DNA from: Blautia schinkii DSM 10518
Lineage (GTDB): Bacteria > Bacillota > Clostridia > Lachnospirales > Lachnospiraceae
Direction: 5' to 3'
Assembly (NCBI GenBank): GCA_000702025.1
Contig: JNKJ01000010.1
Coordinates: forward strand, 1 to 64,000
Length of the DNA: 64,000 nt
The notes below the pieces were generated by a model. The model searched no databases. It saw only the letters and a program-made list of their open reading frames with translations, and was not told the DNA's origin. Below are positions 50,257 to 58,327 of the stretch, in pieces; positions within the stretch are counted from its first letter, which is position 1, and the number at the start of each line of letters is the position of its first letter. Made by a program: the position numbers and the translations under genes.

Positions 50257-51501
50257 ATGGCGGTATTTCAAACATTTCGCGCATTGAGGCCGGCGCCGGA
50301 AAAGGCTGCGCTGGTAGCGGCACTTCCCTATGATGTAGTGAGCAGGGAGGAGGCACGGATGATCGGGAGGGAGAACCCGGATTCGTTTCTGCATGTGGAC
50401 AGGGCGGAGATGGACCTGGAGCCAGAGATTGACCTGTATGACCCTAAGGTTTATGAGAAGGCCCGGGAGAATTTAGGGCGAATGGAAGCAGAGGGTACGC
50501 TTATCCAGGATGAGCAGAGCTGTTACTATATTTATGAGCTAACCAGAAATAATAAAACACAGACAGGGATTGTGGGCTGCAGTGCTATTGATGATTATCT
50601 GAGCGGCGTGGTGAAAAAGCACGAGCTTACCAGAGAGGATAAGGAGCTGGACCGTATCCGCCACGTAGATGTATGTGACGCGAACACAGGGCCTATTTAT
50701 CTTGCCTGCCGTTATACCAAGACTTTGCTTGACCTTCTGGAGGGATGGAAGAGTTCCCATGAACCGGAATATGATTTTACGGCAGAGGACGGCGTCATCC
50801 ACAGAGTATGGGTGATCGGCGGTGCTTCCGAGATTGAAACGATCCGCCGGGAATTTGACGGGATTTCTTCTATATACATAGCGGACGGACATCACCGGGC
50901 AGCTTCCGCAGTGAAGGTGGGGCTGAAGCGCAGAGAGGAGCATCCGGGTTATACGGGACGGGAGGAGTTTAATTTTTTCCTGTCGGTGGTATTTCCCTTT
51001 GACCAGCTTACGATTCTGCCGTACAACCGTCTGGTGCAGGATTTGAACGGCATGGAGGAGCGGGCGTTTATCGGCAGCATGAAGTTTAATTATGAGCTGA
51101 TGCTCATGCCGGGCTTTCCCTGCAAGCCTGTGGAGAAGCATTGTATGGGAATGTATGTGGCCGGGGACTGGTATCACCTTAAAGCGTGGCCGGATATTTA
51201 TGAGAAAAAGGATGTAGTTGGACAGCTCGACGTGTCTCTTCTGCAGGAGAAGGTTCTGGGGCCGGTGCTTGGCGTTGAGGACCCGAGGACAGATCAGCGC
51301 ATCCGGTTTGTGGGCGGCAGCACGAAGCTTACGGAACTGGCGGCGATGGCGGATGAGACAGGAGGGGTGGCTTTTGTGATGTATCCGACTTCCATGGAGG
51401 ATTTGATGGAAATCGCGGATGAAGGCAAACTGATGCCGCCGAAATCTACCTGGTTTGAGCCGAAGCTTCGCAGTGGGTTGTTTATTCATAAGCTGAGATA
51501 A
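50257..51501 (+). CDS. DUF1015 family protein
   Basis: This 414-residue protein matches the DUF1015 family: an AALPYDVVSREEAR block near the start, HELTREDKELDR, and the conserved IYIADGHHRAASAVKVG block. The family is widespread and of unknown biochemical function; the DGHHR motif suggests a nucleotide- or metal-dependent enzyme. The ATG at 50257 is preceded by AGGAG; the earlier ATG at 50236 lacks one. It stands alone between the divergent ygeX unit and a convergent unknown gene, so context gives no role. Confidence 0.8.
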   Translation: MAVFQTFRALRPAPEKAALVAALPYDVVSREEARMIGRENPDSFLHVDRAEMDLEPEIDLYDPKVYEKARENLGRMEAEGTLIQDEQSCYYIYELTRNNKTQTGIVGCSAIDDYLSGVVKKHELTREDKELDRIRHVDVCDANTGPIYLACRYTKTLLDLLEGWKSSHEPEYDFTAEDGVIHRVWVIGGASEIETIRREFDGISSIYIADGHHRAASAVKVGLKRREEHPGYTGREEFNFFLSVVFPFDQLTILPYNRLVQDLNGMEERAFIGSMKFNYELMLMPGFPCKPVEKHCMGMYVAGDWYHLKAWPDIYEKKDVVGQLDVSLLQEKVLGPVLGVEDPRTDQRIRFVGGSTKLTELAAMADETGGVAFVMYPTSMEDLMEIADEGKLMPPKSTWFEPKLRSGLFIHKLR

Positions 51502-51552
51502 GTTGCTGTGAGAAGTTATATACGATTGATATGTTAGAAAGTATGGAATAAA

Positions 51553-51599
51553 ATAAGATAGAGCATGGTCCTGCGGGAGACGCTCTATCTTATTTTTGG
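51553..51599. terminator. Bidirectional terminator
   Basis: A perfect 12-bp stem, ATAAGATAGAGC at 51553-51564 and GCTCTATCTTAT at 51582-51593, with TTTTT on the plus side. It serves the convergent DUF1015 gene and the unknown gene at 51670. Confidence 0.85.
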
Positions 51600-51669
51600 A
51601 TGTCTGTTTTTTATTTGTGTTTTTATTATTTGTCTTTTTGTACGTTTCAGCGTACTTTGCTGTCATTGA

Positions 51670-52191
51670 TCATACTTCCACAATATGTCCGGTCTCTTTG
51701 TCATAACGGCAGTATTTACCGTTTTCGGAGATGAAAGGCTGGTAGCTGCTATTCTTAACGTCCTTGATGTACACGATGCCGGTGGCAATCATCTGTACCA
51801 GAGAGAAACGCTCGCTGAGGCTGGAAATCCACTCAAATGTCTTGTTTTTGGAGGAATCGGCCATCAACAGGTTATAGCCATTCTCACAGGCTTCCAGAGT
51901 AAAATAGACCTTCTCAGCATTGCTCGGTTCAGCGAATACCTGGCTCTCAATATAAGAAGAAAAATTCTTTTTCACGAAGTCGTGGAATGTGTCAGGGGTG
52001 TATGTAATCTTTGAAACTTCGTCGGTAATCTTGTCTCCGCGGTCCAGCCGTGTCTTGATCACTTTGAGTACCTCAATTGACCAATTGATAAAAGAGATGC
52101 TGCTGTACTGCATGCTTTCCAGCAGTTGTTCGATTAGCCGCCGCGATAAAACGTCGGAGCGTACGGCTTCATTGTACAATTCTTGATTCAT
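51670..52191 (-). CDS. Protein of unknown function, 173 residues
   Basis: I do not recognise this family. The soluble, mostly helical 173-residue protein has no signal peptide or membrane segment. Its central part (KVYFTLEACENGYNLLMAD) and C-terminus look like a compact alpha/beta domain. The ATG at 52191 follows an AGGAAGAGG-like site. It is monocistronic, ends at a bidirectional terminator, and is divergent from the Rpn-type gene across a 378-bp gap. Composition is like that of its neighbours, so no sign of transfer. Confidence 0.65.
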   Translation of the reverse strand: MNQELYNEAVRSDVLSRRLIEQLLESMQYSSISFINWSIEVLKVIKTRLDRGDKITDEVSKITYTPDTFHDFVKKNFSSYIESQVFAEPSNAEKVYFTLEACENGYNLLMADSSKNKTFEWISSLSERFSLVQMIATGIVYIKDVKNSSYQPFISENGKYCRYDKETGHIVEV

Positions 52192-52303
52192 AATTTTCTA
52201 CCTCTTCCTGGAATAGTATTTCTGTTTTCATTATAAATCCATAGGGCAGAGAATGCAAGGAAAAGTAGGGGCTTTGCAGGCTTTTGCAGACATTTTTGCG
52301 GGC

Positions 52304-52332
52304 TTTACATTCAGGCAGAATTGTTGTATATT
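52304..52332 (+). promoter_or_regulatory. First of two look-alike promoters before the Rpn gene
   Basis: TTTACA (52304-52309), 17 bases, TATATT (52327-52332). The stretch GGCTTTACAT is repeated exactly at the second promoter 220 bp downstream. The rest of 52192-52569 is gene-free; it also holds short TTTGCAGG-type repeats around 52270-52300. Confidence 0.5.
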
Positions 52333-52523
52333 TATTTTACAGCAGTTCTGCTGTTTCTTTTTACAGGCCATTCGGCCGAAGTTACCCAATACGTTGCTTA
52401 TGAATGTTTAGGAAGAGAGTATTGCACTTGGATAAGGTAGTTTTAGTAAAGATAGCCGGGAATCGATGATCGGACAATGATAATTTGGGGGAATAATTCG
52501 ATAATGAATATGCCCGCGCAGGC

Positions 52524-52552
52524 TTTACATTTTGCAGGAATCTTCCTATAAT
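52524..52552 (+). promoter_or_regulatory. Near-consensus promoter of the Rpn-type nuclease gene
   Basis: TTTACA (52524-52529), 17 bases, TATAAT (52547-52552). The ribosome binding site AAAGGAG follows at once (52554-52560), so a transcript starting seven bases after the -10 would begin within the ribosome binding site. Confidence 0.8.
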
Positions 52553-52569
52553 GAAAGGAGAAAAACTGT

Positions 52570-53469
52570 ATGAAACCTAAAAAATCATTAAAGGACTTGA
52601 ACCTTCTTGACCGTTTTTTGTTTGCAGAAGAGATGGAGGATCCGGATAATCTGCGGATTTTGCTGGAGATTATACTTGGGAGGGAAATTGTGCTTAAGTA
52701 TGAGCCGCAAGTGGAGATGGAGAGACGGAATTCGCCTATGTACCGTTTTATCAGGCTGGATGTTTTTGCCCGGGATATGGAGCGGACGGTATATGATACG
52801 GAGGTACAGAAGCGAAATACCCGTAATCTGCCCAAAAGAAGCAGATTCTATCAGGGTGTGGTGGATGGCAAGCTTTTAGAGCCAGGAGAAATTGACTTTA
52901 ATAAGTTGAATGATGTGTATATAATTACCATAGCTCCATTTGATATTTTTGGAATGGATAAGTATATATATACCTTTCGGATGACTTGCGAGGAGGTGCC
53001 GGGATTGCGGCTAGAGGACGGGGCGGTTAGGATATTTTTAAATACACATGGTAAAAATCCTGATGAGGTCAGCCCCGAGTTGGTAGAACTTCTTAACTAC
53101 ATCGAAAATTCTAACGAGCAGACGGCAAACGGATGTAAAAGCCAGCGGATTCATGAACTGCAGAAACGTATTGAGGCAATCAAGTCCAGTGAGGAAGTGA
53201 GTGTGAAATATATGCAGGAATGGGAAGAAAGAGAATTGGAAAAAAATGACGCCAGGGATGAAGGACGCCGGGAAGGGCTTCAGGAAGGGCGCCAGGAAGG
53301 ACTTCAGGAAGGACATCGAGAAGGACGCGAGGAGGGTATCAGAGCGCTGATTTTCGATAATTTGGAGGAACAAAAGACAAGAGAGCAGATTATCGGGAAG
53401 TTGATGCGCAGGTTTTCTTTAACTGAGAAAGAGGCAGGGGATTATTATGAGAAGACTGTGCCGCACTGA
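52570..53469 (+). CDS. Rpn family PD-(D/E)XK nuclease / putative transposase
   Basis: This 299-residue protein belongs to the Rpn (PD-(D/E)XK transposase-related) family. The nuclease core is seen in FIRLDVFARD and YDTEVQKRN, giving the D...ExQ catalytic pattern. A linker with KRIEAIKSSEEVSVKYMQEW follows, then a charged repeat tract of EGxxEG units (about 230-258) and a short C-terminal helical domain. E. coli Rpn proteins nick DNA and promote RecA-independent recombination; some act in phage defence. Whether this copy is active is not known. It is monocistronic with a strong promoter. Confidence 0.85.
   Translation: MKPKKSLKDLNLLDRFLFAEEMEDPDNLRILLEIILGREIVLKYEPQVEMERRNSPMYRFIRLDVFARDMERTVYDTEVQKRNTRNLPKRSRFYQGVVDGKLLEPGEIDFNKLNDVYIITIAPFDIFGMDKYIYTFRMTCEEVPGLRLEDGAVRIFLNTHGKNPDEVSPELVELLNYIENSNEQTANGCKSQRIHELQKRIEAIKSSEEVSVKYMQEWEERELEKNDARDEGRREGLQEGRQEGLQEGHREGREEGIRALIFDNLEEQKTREQIIGKLMRRFSLTEKEAGDYYEKTVPH
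53258..53340 (+). repeat. Short in-frame repeat tract in the Rpn gene
   Basis: Units of about 12 bp of the form GAAGGRCNYCRG repeat about six times, encoding EGRREGLQEG-type residues. Such tracts are common in this family and can vary in number between strains. Confidence 0.65.
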
Positions 53470-53680
53470 AGGAGCGGACGGTTCTAGTGCCTCCCAGCGT
53501 AAATACACCATGCATTGTCTGGCTGATTTTCCCATGGCTGTCGTTGCTTTCAATCGACGATGCCACCGCCAGTTTATGGAAATTTTAGGATTAAAACAGG
53601 AAAACCTTAGATTTTCTATACAGATTGCTCACAATTTTGTGGTAGACTATTAGGGCAGCAATCAGGAAAGAGGGGTTTTG

Positions 53681-54292
53681 ATGACAAACGAACAGTATTA
53701 TGACTTTATCCAGCCCTATCAGAATGCCGGGCAGATGATGTATACCAGGCTGGAGGTGCTGAATAAGAGCCTTTATTGTAAATCAGCTACATCACCGATA
53801 CATAACATTCAGGAACGGATCAAGTCGAAGAAAAGTGTGGAAAAGAAACTGCGGAAGATGGGATACTCCGACAGTGTACAGAATGCGAAAGACTTTTTGC
53901 AGGATATTGCAGGCATCCGTGTAATCTGCTATTTTATAGATGATATCTATAATCTGGTAAACGCGCTGAAAAGACAGAATGAGCTGATATTTATCAAGGA
54001 GAAGGATTATATCAGGAATCCTAAGCCAAACGGTTACCGGAGTTATCATGTGATTATCGCAGTTCCGGTGTATTACCTGGATACGATGGAATATTTCCCC
54101 GTGGAGATACAGTTCCGTACGATGACCATGGACCTCTGGGCGAGTATGGAGCATCGTGTATGTTATAAAAAGCAGCCGGAGCACCGTTCGGAGCTGGCGG
54201 AGGCTTTCTGCCAGTATGCGGATATCCTGGGGAAGATTGAGGAGCAGTTCGAGGCCTATAATGAGACGGGAATGTTGGAGGAGATTGAATAG
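53681..54292 (+). CDS. Small alarmone synthetase, RelA/SpoT synthetase domain only
   Basis: This 203-residue protein is a (p)ppGpp synthetase of the YjbM/RelQ-like class. It shows RIKSKKSVEKKLRKMG, DIAGIRVICYFIDDIYNL, DYIRNPKPNGYRSYHV and the catalytic VEIQFRTMTMDLWASMEH block. There is no hydrolase (HD) or regulatory domain, so it would be controlled by expression and ligand binding. The ATG at 53681 is preceded by AAGAGGGG. TTGCTC and TATTAG, 17 bases apart near 53622-53650, may be the promoter. A tiny Cys-rich gene follows after 2 bp. Confidence 0.88.
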   Translation: MTNEQYYDFIQPYQNAGQMMYTRLEVLNKSLYCKSATSPIHNIQERIKSKKSVEKKLRKMGYSDSVQNAKDFLQDIAGIRVICYFIDDIYNLVNALKRQNELIFIKEKDYIRNPKPNGYRSYHVIIAVPVYYLDTMEYFPVEIQFRTMTMDLWASMEHRVCYKKQPEHRSELAEAFCQYADILGKIEEQFEAYNETGMLEEIE

Positions 54293-54294
54293 CG

Positions 54295-54483
54295 ATGGAG
54301 ATTGAGGAGGAATTTATCTCTGGCTTTTGCCGGACCTTAAACGGGACGAACACCGTATGCTGTGAATACACAGAGAAGGACGGGGAGAGGGTCCTCACAT
54401 TTATGGATTGTGCCCATGATGGCTGTATGCATCACGGTGCGTGTGAGATTTACAAGGAAGCACAGAGACTGGCTGCTAAGTAA
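54295..54483 (+). CDS. Small Cys/His-rich protein, 62 residues
   Basis: I do not recognise a named family. The protein has five Cys and two adjacent His, including CEYTEKDG and DCAHDGCMHHGACEIY, a plausible metal-binding pattern. It starts 2 bp after the alarmone synthetase stop, with GGAGGAGATTG inside the end of that gene as a ribosome binding site, so it is a real, coupled gene. A role in alarmone signalling is possible only by position. Confidence 0.7.
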   Translation: MEIEEEFISGFCRTLNGTNTVCCEYTEKDGERVLTFMDCAHDGCMHHGACEIYKEAQRLAAK

Positions 54484-54513
54484 ATTGTGGTGAGGAAACA
54501 TAAATACAACAAA

Positions 54514-54583
54514 TATAAATAAAGAAAATATAAGAACAGCCCGAAAACAGCAGCACAGCAGATGCGGCAGTTTTCGGGCTGTT
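54514..54583 (-). terminator. Terminator of the YheO-type regulator gene
   Basis: A perfect 14-bp stem, AACAGCCCGAAAAC at 54535-54548 and GTTTTCGGGCTGTT at 54570-54583. The T-rich tail is on the minus strand, below 54535. Confidence 0.8.
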
Positions 54584-54598
54584 ATGGATGGTATGCCT

Positions 54599-55234
54599 TT
54601 ATTTGTTGACATCAATGTAGCTGTAGAGTGTGTATTTGGAAATTCCAAAATAGTTGGCTACCTTGTCACCGGATTTGGTAATGAGGAAAGCACCGGAATC
54701 ATTGAGAAACTGAATGGCCGTGACCTTGTCCTCTTTGTTCATTAATGCTACCGGTTTCCCTACCAAGGCAACGGATTCTTCAATGAGGTGGTCCAGGAGA
54801 TCATTAACATTATGTGTGATTTCTTTCGGCTTCTCTTCTTTATCCTCTGGAGTTACCAGGGAGTGGAGTGCGCTTTCTACCATGGTCAGCTTGGTGATAT
54901 CGTAATTGATACCGAATACATAGTGCAGGGTTCCGTCATCGTCACGGATGTAGGAAGTGCTGCATTTGAGAATTTTGCCGTCAGAAGTTTTCATAAGGTA
55001 GCCTGTGTGGTCCTCAAGGTCATCTTCCTTTTTATTCTGTTTGCGGATTACGTCAAATACCGCATTGGATGGACCGTCCCCAATATCACGGTTGGTGACA
55101 TGCCCATTTACGATGTAGACAATGGAATGCTCCGGGTCGTTGGTCTTGAGGTCATGAATCACAACCTCACAGTCTGAACCGAATTGAGAAGCGATATCCC
55201 GGGCAATCTGTTTTAAAACGGTAAGCCGTCCCAT
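54599..55234 (-). CDS. YheO-type PAS/HTH transcriptional regulator (DauR-like)
   Basis: This 211-residue protein has an N-terminal YheO-like PAS domain (about 1-115, with IASQFGSDCEVVIHDLK and DGTLHYVFGINYDITK). A C-terminal helix-turn-helix (about 165-211) ends in YFGISKYTLYSYID. Relatives such as DauR repress amino-acid catabolic genes. It is divergent from the dihydropyrimidinase gene and stands near the cysteine-desulfidase-like gene, so local control of catabolism of purine or amino acid products is a reasonable inference. The ATG at 55234 is chosen over a TTG at 55237. Confidence 0.85.
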   Translation of the reverse strand: MGRLTVLKQIARDIASQFGSDCEVVIHDLKTNDPEHSIVYIVNGHVTNRDIGDGPSNAVFDVIRKQNKKEDDLEDHTGYLMKTSDGKILKCSTSYIRDDDGTLHYVFGINYDITKLTMVESALHSLVTPEDKEEKPKEITHNVNDLLDHLIEESVALVGKPVALMNKEDKVTAIQFLNDSGAFLITKSGDKVANYFGISKYTLYSYIDVNK

Positions 55235-55321
55235 CAAAAACTCCTCCTCACTTAGTTGGATTAGCCATCTAGGCTGCTAAATATACTATAGCACAGTTGA
55301 AACGAAATAAAAAGGATTTTA

Positions 55322-55356
55322 ACAAAAAAATTGTGAAAAGCTAAAAGAAATTGTAT
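55322..55356 (+). promoter_or_regulatory. Possible paired A-rich boxes before dihydropyrimidinase
   Basis: ACAAAAAAATTGTG (55322-55335) and CTAAAAGAAATTGTAT (55341-55356) lie about 19-20 bp apart, like the paired boxes before ssnA and ygeX. The match is weaker and the area is AT-rich. Confidence 0.35.
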
Positions 55357-55507
55357 AAAGTTACGGGGAATGGTTGATGGAGTAGTTTAAAAGTGGTATA
55401 TTTGAAGCAGAAAGAAGATGAAAATTAGGCGGCTGGCAGGGATTAAGCGGATGACAGTTGGCGAAAACATTGCTGCAGGGCAGCGGATAAGATTGGAGGA
55501 GAAGGAT

Positions 55508-56881
55508 ATGAAGTATTTGTTGAAGAACGGCACGCTTGTATCTGGTGAGAGGTCTGAAAAATTAGATGTACTCATTGAGGATGAAAAGATTGCCGCTGTG
55601 GGCGAGGCGCTTGAGGCAGACGGGGCAGAGGTGATTGATGTTTCGGGGAAGCTGCTTTTCCCCGGATTTATTGACGGGCATACGCATTTTGACCTGGAGG
55701 TTGCGGGTACGGTGACCGCGGATGATTTTGAGAGTGGGACGAGAGCCGCGCTGGCAGGAGGCACCACGCTGGTGATTGATTTCGCTTCCCAGGATAAGGG
55801 AGGACACACCCTGAAGGAGGGGCTGGAAAAATGGCATAAAAAGGCCGACGGAAAGTGCTCCTGTGATTATTCCTTCCATATGTCCATTGTAGAGTGGAAT
55901 GAGGAGACAGAGCGGGAAATCCAGGATATGATCGATGAAGGGATTACGAGCTTCAAGCTGTATATGACTTATCCGGCAATGATCGTGGATGATTGCGATC
56001 TGTATAAGATTATTAAGAAGCTCAATGAGCATGGCTGCTTCGCGGGAGTGCATTGTGAGAATGCGGGAGTAATCGATGCCTTGATTGCGGAGGCAAAGGC
56101 AGCCGGGAGATTTGGTCCGGAGAATCATCCTTTGGTGCGGCCGGATACTATGGAGGCCGAGGCAGTGCACCGTCTGCTGGTGATTGCAAAGGAGGCAGGT
56201 GCACCTGTGATGGTTGTTCATCTCACAAACGAAAAGGCTTACCGGGAGATTATGATCGCGAGGGAGAACGGACAGAAGGTATTTGCGGAAACCTGTCCGC
56301 AGTATTTGCTTTTGGACGATAGTGTGTATTCCCGCCCTGATTTCGATGGTGCGAAGTTTGTGTGTGCGCCGCCCATCCGCAAAAAGGAGGACCAGGACTG
56401 TCTTTGGAAGGCATTGGCCGCGGAGGAAATCCAGACTGTGGCAACGGATCAGTGCAGCTTTACGCTGGAGCAGAAGGCTATGGGAAGAGAGGACTTTACG
56501 AAAATTCCGGGAGGACTGCCGGGCGTGCAGACGAGAGGGACCCTGCTTTATACCTATGGAGTGCGGGAGGGGCGCATCACCCAGGAGCAGATGTGCCGGC
56601 TTCTGAGCGAAAACGCGGCGAAGCTCTATGGGGTTTACCCAAGAAAGGGTGCAATCCGTGAGGGCAGCGATGCGGATATCGTGGTGTTTGACCCGGAGAA
56701 GCAGAGCGTAATTTCTGCGGAGACTCATGTTTATAATACAGATAATAATCCGTTTGAAGGGTTTGCGCTTCATGGCGGGATTGACAAGGTATTTCTGCGC
56801 GGAAACCTGGCCGTCGAGGACGGAGAGGTTGTTAAGGAGAAATTAGGCAGGTATGTGAAGAGAGGAAAGAAACAAATCTGA
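55508..56881 (+). CDS. hydA: Dihydropyrimidinase
   Basis: This 457-residue zinc amidohydrolase opens cyclic amides such as dihydropyrimidines and hydantoins. It has DGHTHFDLEVAGTVTADDF (metal His residues), SFKLYMTYPAM with the Lys that becomes carbamylated, AETCPQYLLLD, and VATDQCSF with the metal Asp. In gut purine clusters the equivalent gene is called hyuA. Here it would open a reduced purine-derived ring. The ATG at 55508 follows GGAGGA; a longer frame from 55418 lacks a site. The symbol is unrelated to hydrogenase HydA. Confidence 0.92.
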   Translation: MKYLLKNGTLVSGERSEKLDVLIEDEKIAAVGEALEADGAEVIDVSGKLLFPGFIDGHTHFDLEVAGTVTADDFESGTRAALAGGTTLVIDFASQDKGGHTLKEGLEKWHKKADGKCSCDYSFHMSIVEWNEETEREIQDMIDEGITSFKLYMTYPAMIVDDCDLYKIIKKLNEHGCFAGVHCENAGVIDALIAEAKAAGRFGPENHPLVRPDTMEAEAVHRLLVIAKEAGAPVMVVHLTNEKAYREIMIARENGQKVFAETCPQYLLLDDSVYSRPDFDGAKFVCAPPIRKKEDQDCLWKALAAEEIQTVATDQCSFTLEQKAMGREDFTKIPGGLPGVQTRGTLLYTYGVREGRITQEQMCRLLSENAAKLYGVYPRKGAIREGSDADIVVFDPEKQSVISAETHVYNTDNNPFEGFALHGGIDKVFLRGNLAVEDGEVVKEKLGRYVKRGKKQI

Positions 56882-56938
56882 GACGGAGGCTAATACCCTC
56901 AAAACTGTTGAAATTGAGAGCATGAGAGCACAAAATAA

Positions 56939-56973
56939 CGGCCGCCCCGGTGATTTACTCACCTGGGCGGCCG
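56939..56973. terminator. Bidirectional terminator hairpin
   Basis: A 9-bp stem CGGCCGCCC/GGGCGGCCG continues inward as GGTGA/TCACC. It lies between the convergent dihydropyrimidinase and symporter genes; T-runs are short. Confidence 0.75.
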
Positions 56974-56994
56974 AAAGTTTATTACTCTGTAGAA

Positions 56995-58215
56995 TTAAAG
57001 GTCAATGCTGATATGCTGTTCTGCGATATTGTGCTTCTTGGCATATCCGGTAAGCATCAGGGTCAGAGCACCGTCACCGGTTACGTTGCAGGCTGTACCG
57101 AAGCTGTCCTGCAGAGCGAAGATGGTGAGCATCAGTGCTGTTCCGGCATCGTCAAATTTCAGAACGCCGGTGATGATTCCTAAGGATGCCATAACGGTAC
57201 CGCCGGGAACACCAGGTGCTCCGATAGCGAAGATACCAAGGAGTACACAGAAGAGAACCATGGTTCCAAGAGACGGCACGGAGCCGTAGAGAATCTTGGA
57301 AATTGTCATACAGAAGAATACTTCTGTTAAAACTGAACCGCACAGATGGATGTTGGCAAACAGCGGGATACCGAACTGTACCATATCTTTACGTAACGGT
57401 GTTGCTTTATCCGCACACTGAAGTGCAACTGCTAAGGTTGCTGCGGAGGACATGGTTCCTACTGCTGTGATGTAAGCAGGTCCGTAGTGCTTTACAACTT
57501 CCATCGGATTTTCCTTGGAGTATGTACCTGCGAGTACATAGAGCAGGGTCATCCAGATAAAATGTCCGATCAATACGATGACGATAACCTGTAAGAATAC
57601 AGGAAGCTGTTTGGTGATAGATCCTTCATAAGCAAGGGCACAGAATGTGAAGCCGATGAAAATAGGAAGGATTGGGATGATAACTTTGGATACCAGAGAG
57701 AGTACGATCTTCTGGAATTCATCCAGCACTCCGGTAATGAGCTTCGCCTTGTTCCAAGTAGCGGCAAGACCGATCATTACAGAGAATACCAGGGCGCTCA
57801 TAACAGACATGATCTGCGGGATTGCCAGCTCAAATACAACGTCCGGAAGAGTCTTAAGACCTTCTACATCTGTTACGATGGAAAGATGCGGGATCAGCGC
57901 ATATCCGGAAGCCATGGAGAACAATGCTGCTCCTAAAGAGGATGCGTAAGCGATGCAGATTGCAACACCCAGCATACGGGAAGCATTATTGCCAAGCTTC
58001 GTGATAGACGGAGCGATGAAACCGATGATGATCAACGGTACGCAGAAGTTGATCAACTGACCGAGTATGTACTTTAAGGTAACCACAATGTTAAGAATTG
58101 CTGTTGTCAGCCCGGAGCCGTCTGTGGAATTTAAGATAAGACCAATCACAATACCGAGCACTACGCCTACCAGAAGTTTAAATGGAAGGCTGGTGAAAAA
58201 ACTGTTTTTCTTCAT
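56995..58215 (-). CDS. Dicarboxylate/amino acid:cation symporter
   Basis: This 406-residue membrane protein is of the DAACS (GltP-like) family. It has about eight hydrophobic segments plus the two re-entrant blocks, seen as GTMSSAATLAVALQCAD near residue 255 and PGVPGGTVMASLGIITGVL. The NVTGDGALTLML stretch in the last segment is the substrate/cation site. Relatives import glutamate, aspartate, serine or C4-dicarboxylates with Na+ or H+. It follows the cysteine-desulfidase-like gene on the same strand with a 112-bp gap, suggesting it feeds that enzyme with an amino acid. Confidence 0.9.
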   Translation of the reverse strand: MKKNSFFTSLPFKLLVGVVLGIVIGLILNSTDGSGLTTAILNIVVTLKYILGQLINFCVPLIIIGFIAPSITKLGNNASRMLGVAICIAYASSLGAALFSMASGYALIPHLSIVTDVEGLKTLPDVVFELAIPQIMSVMSALVFSVMIGLAATWNKAKLITGVLDEFQKIVLSLVSKVIIPILPIFIGFTFCALAYEGSITKQLPVFLQVIVIVLIGHFIWMTLLYVLAGTYSKENPMEVVKHYGPAYITAVGTMSSAATLAVALQCADKATPLRKDMVQFGIPLFANIHLCGSVLTEVFFCMTISKILYGSVPSLGTMVLFCVLLGIFAIGAPGVPGGTVMASLGIITGVLKFDDAGTALMLTIFALQDSFGTACNVTGDGALTLMLTGYAKKHNIAEQHISIDL

Positions 58216-58280
58216 AGAAATAATCCCCCTTCTAAGGTTTCTACCTTAATTAAATTTATGCTGACATTCGTTTGTTTATC

Positions 58281-58309
58281 ATAACAGTTCAGATACTCTG
58301 AATTGTTAT
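58281..58309 (-). other. Intercistronic hairpin between desulfidase-like and symporter genes
   Basis: ATAACAGTTCAGA pairs with TCTGAATTGTTAT around a three-base loop, with one G-T pair. Only short T stretches follow on the minus strand, so it may reduce, not stop, transcription into the symporter gene. Confidence 0.5.
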
Positions 58310-58327
58310 GCTTTATCAGCAATATGC

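Noticed and set aside
53258-53340. CRISPR-like repeat
   Set aside because: Short 12-bp in-frame units without spacers, inside a coding sequence.
53447-53653. 68-residue open frame after the Rpn gene
   Set aside because: It overlaps the end of the nuclease gene, lacks a ribosome binding site and has no domain-like composition; treated as gap sequence before the alarmone synthetase.
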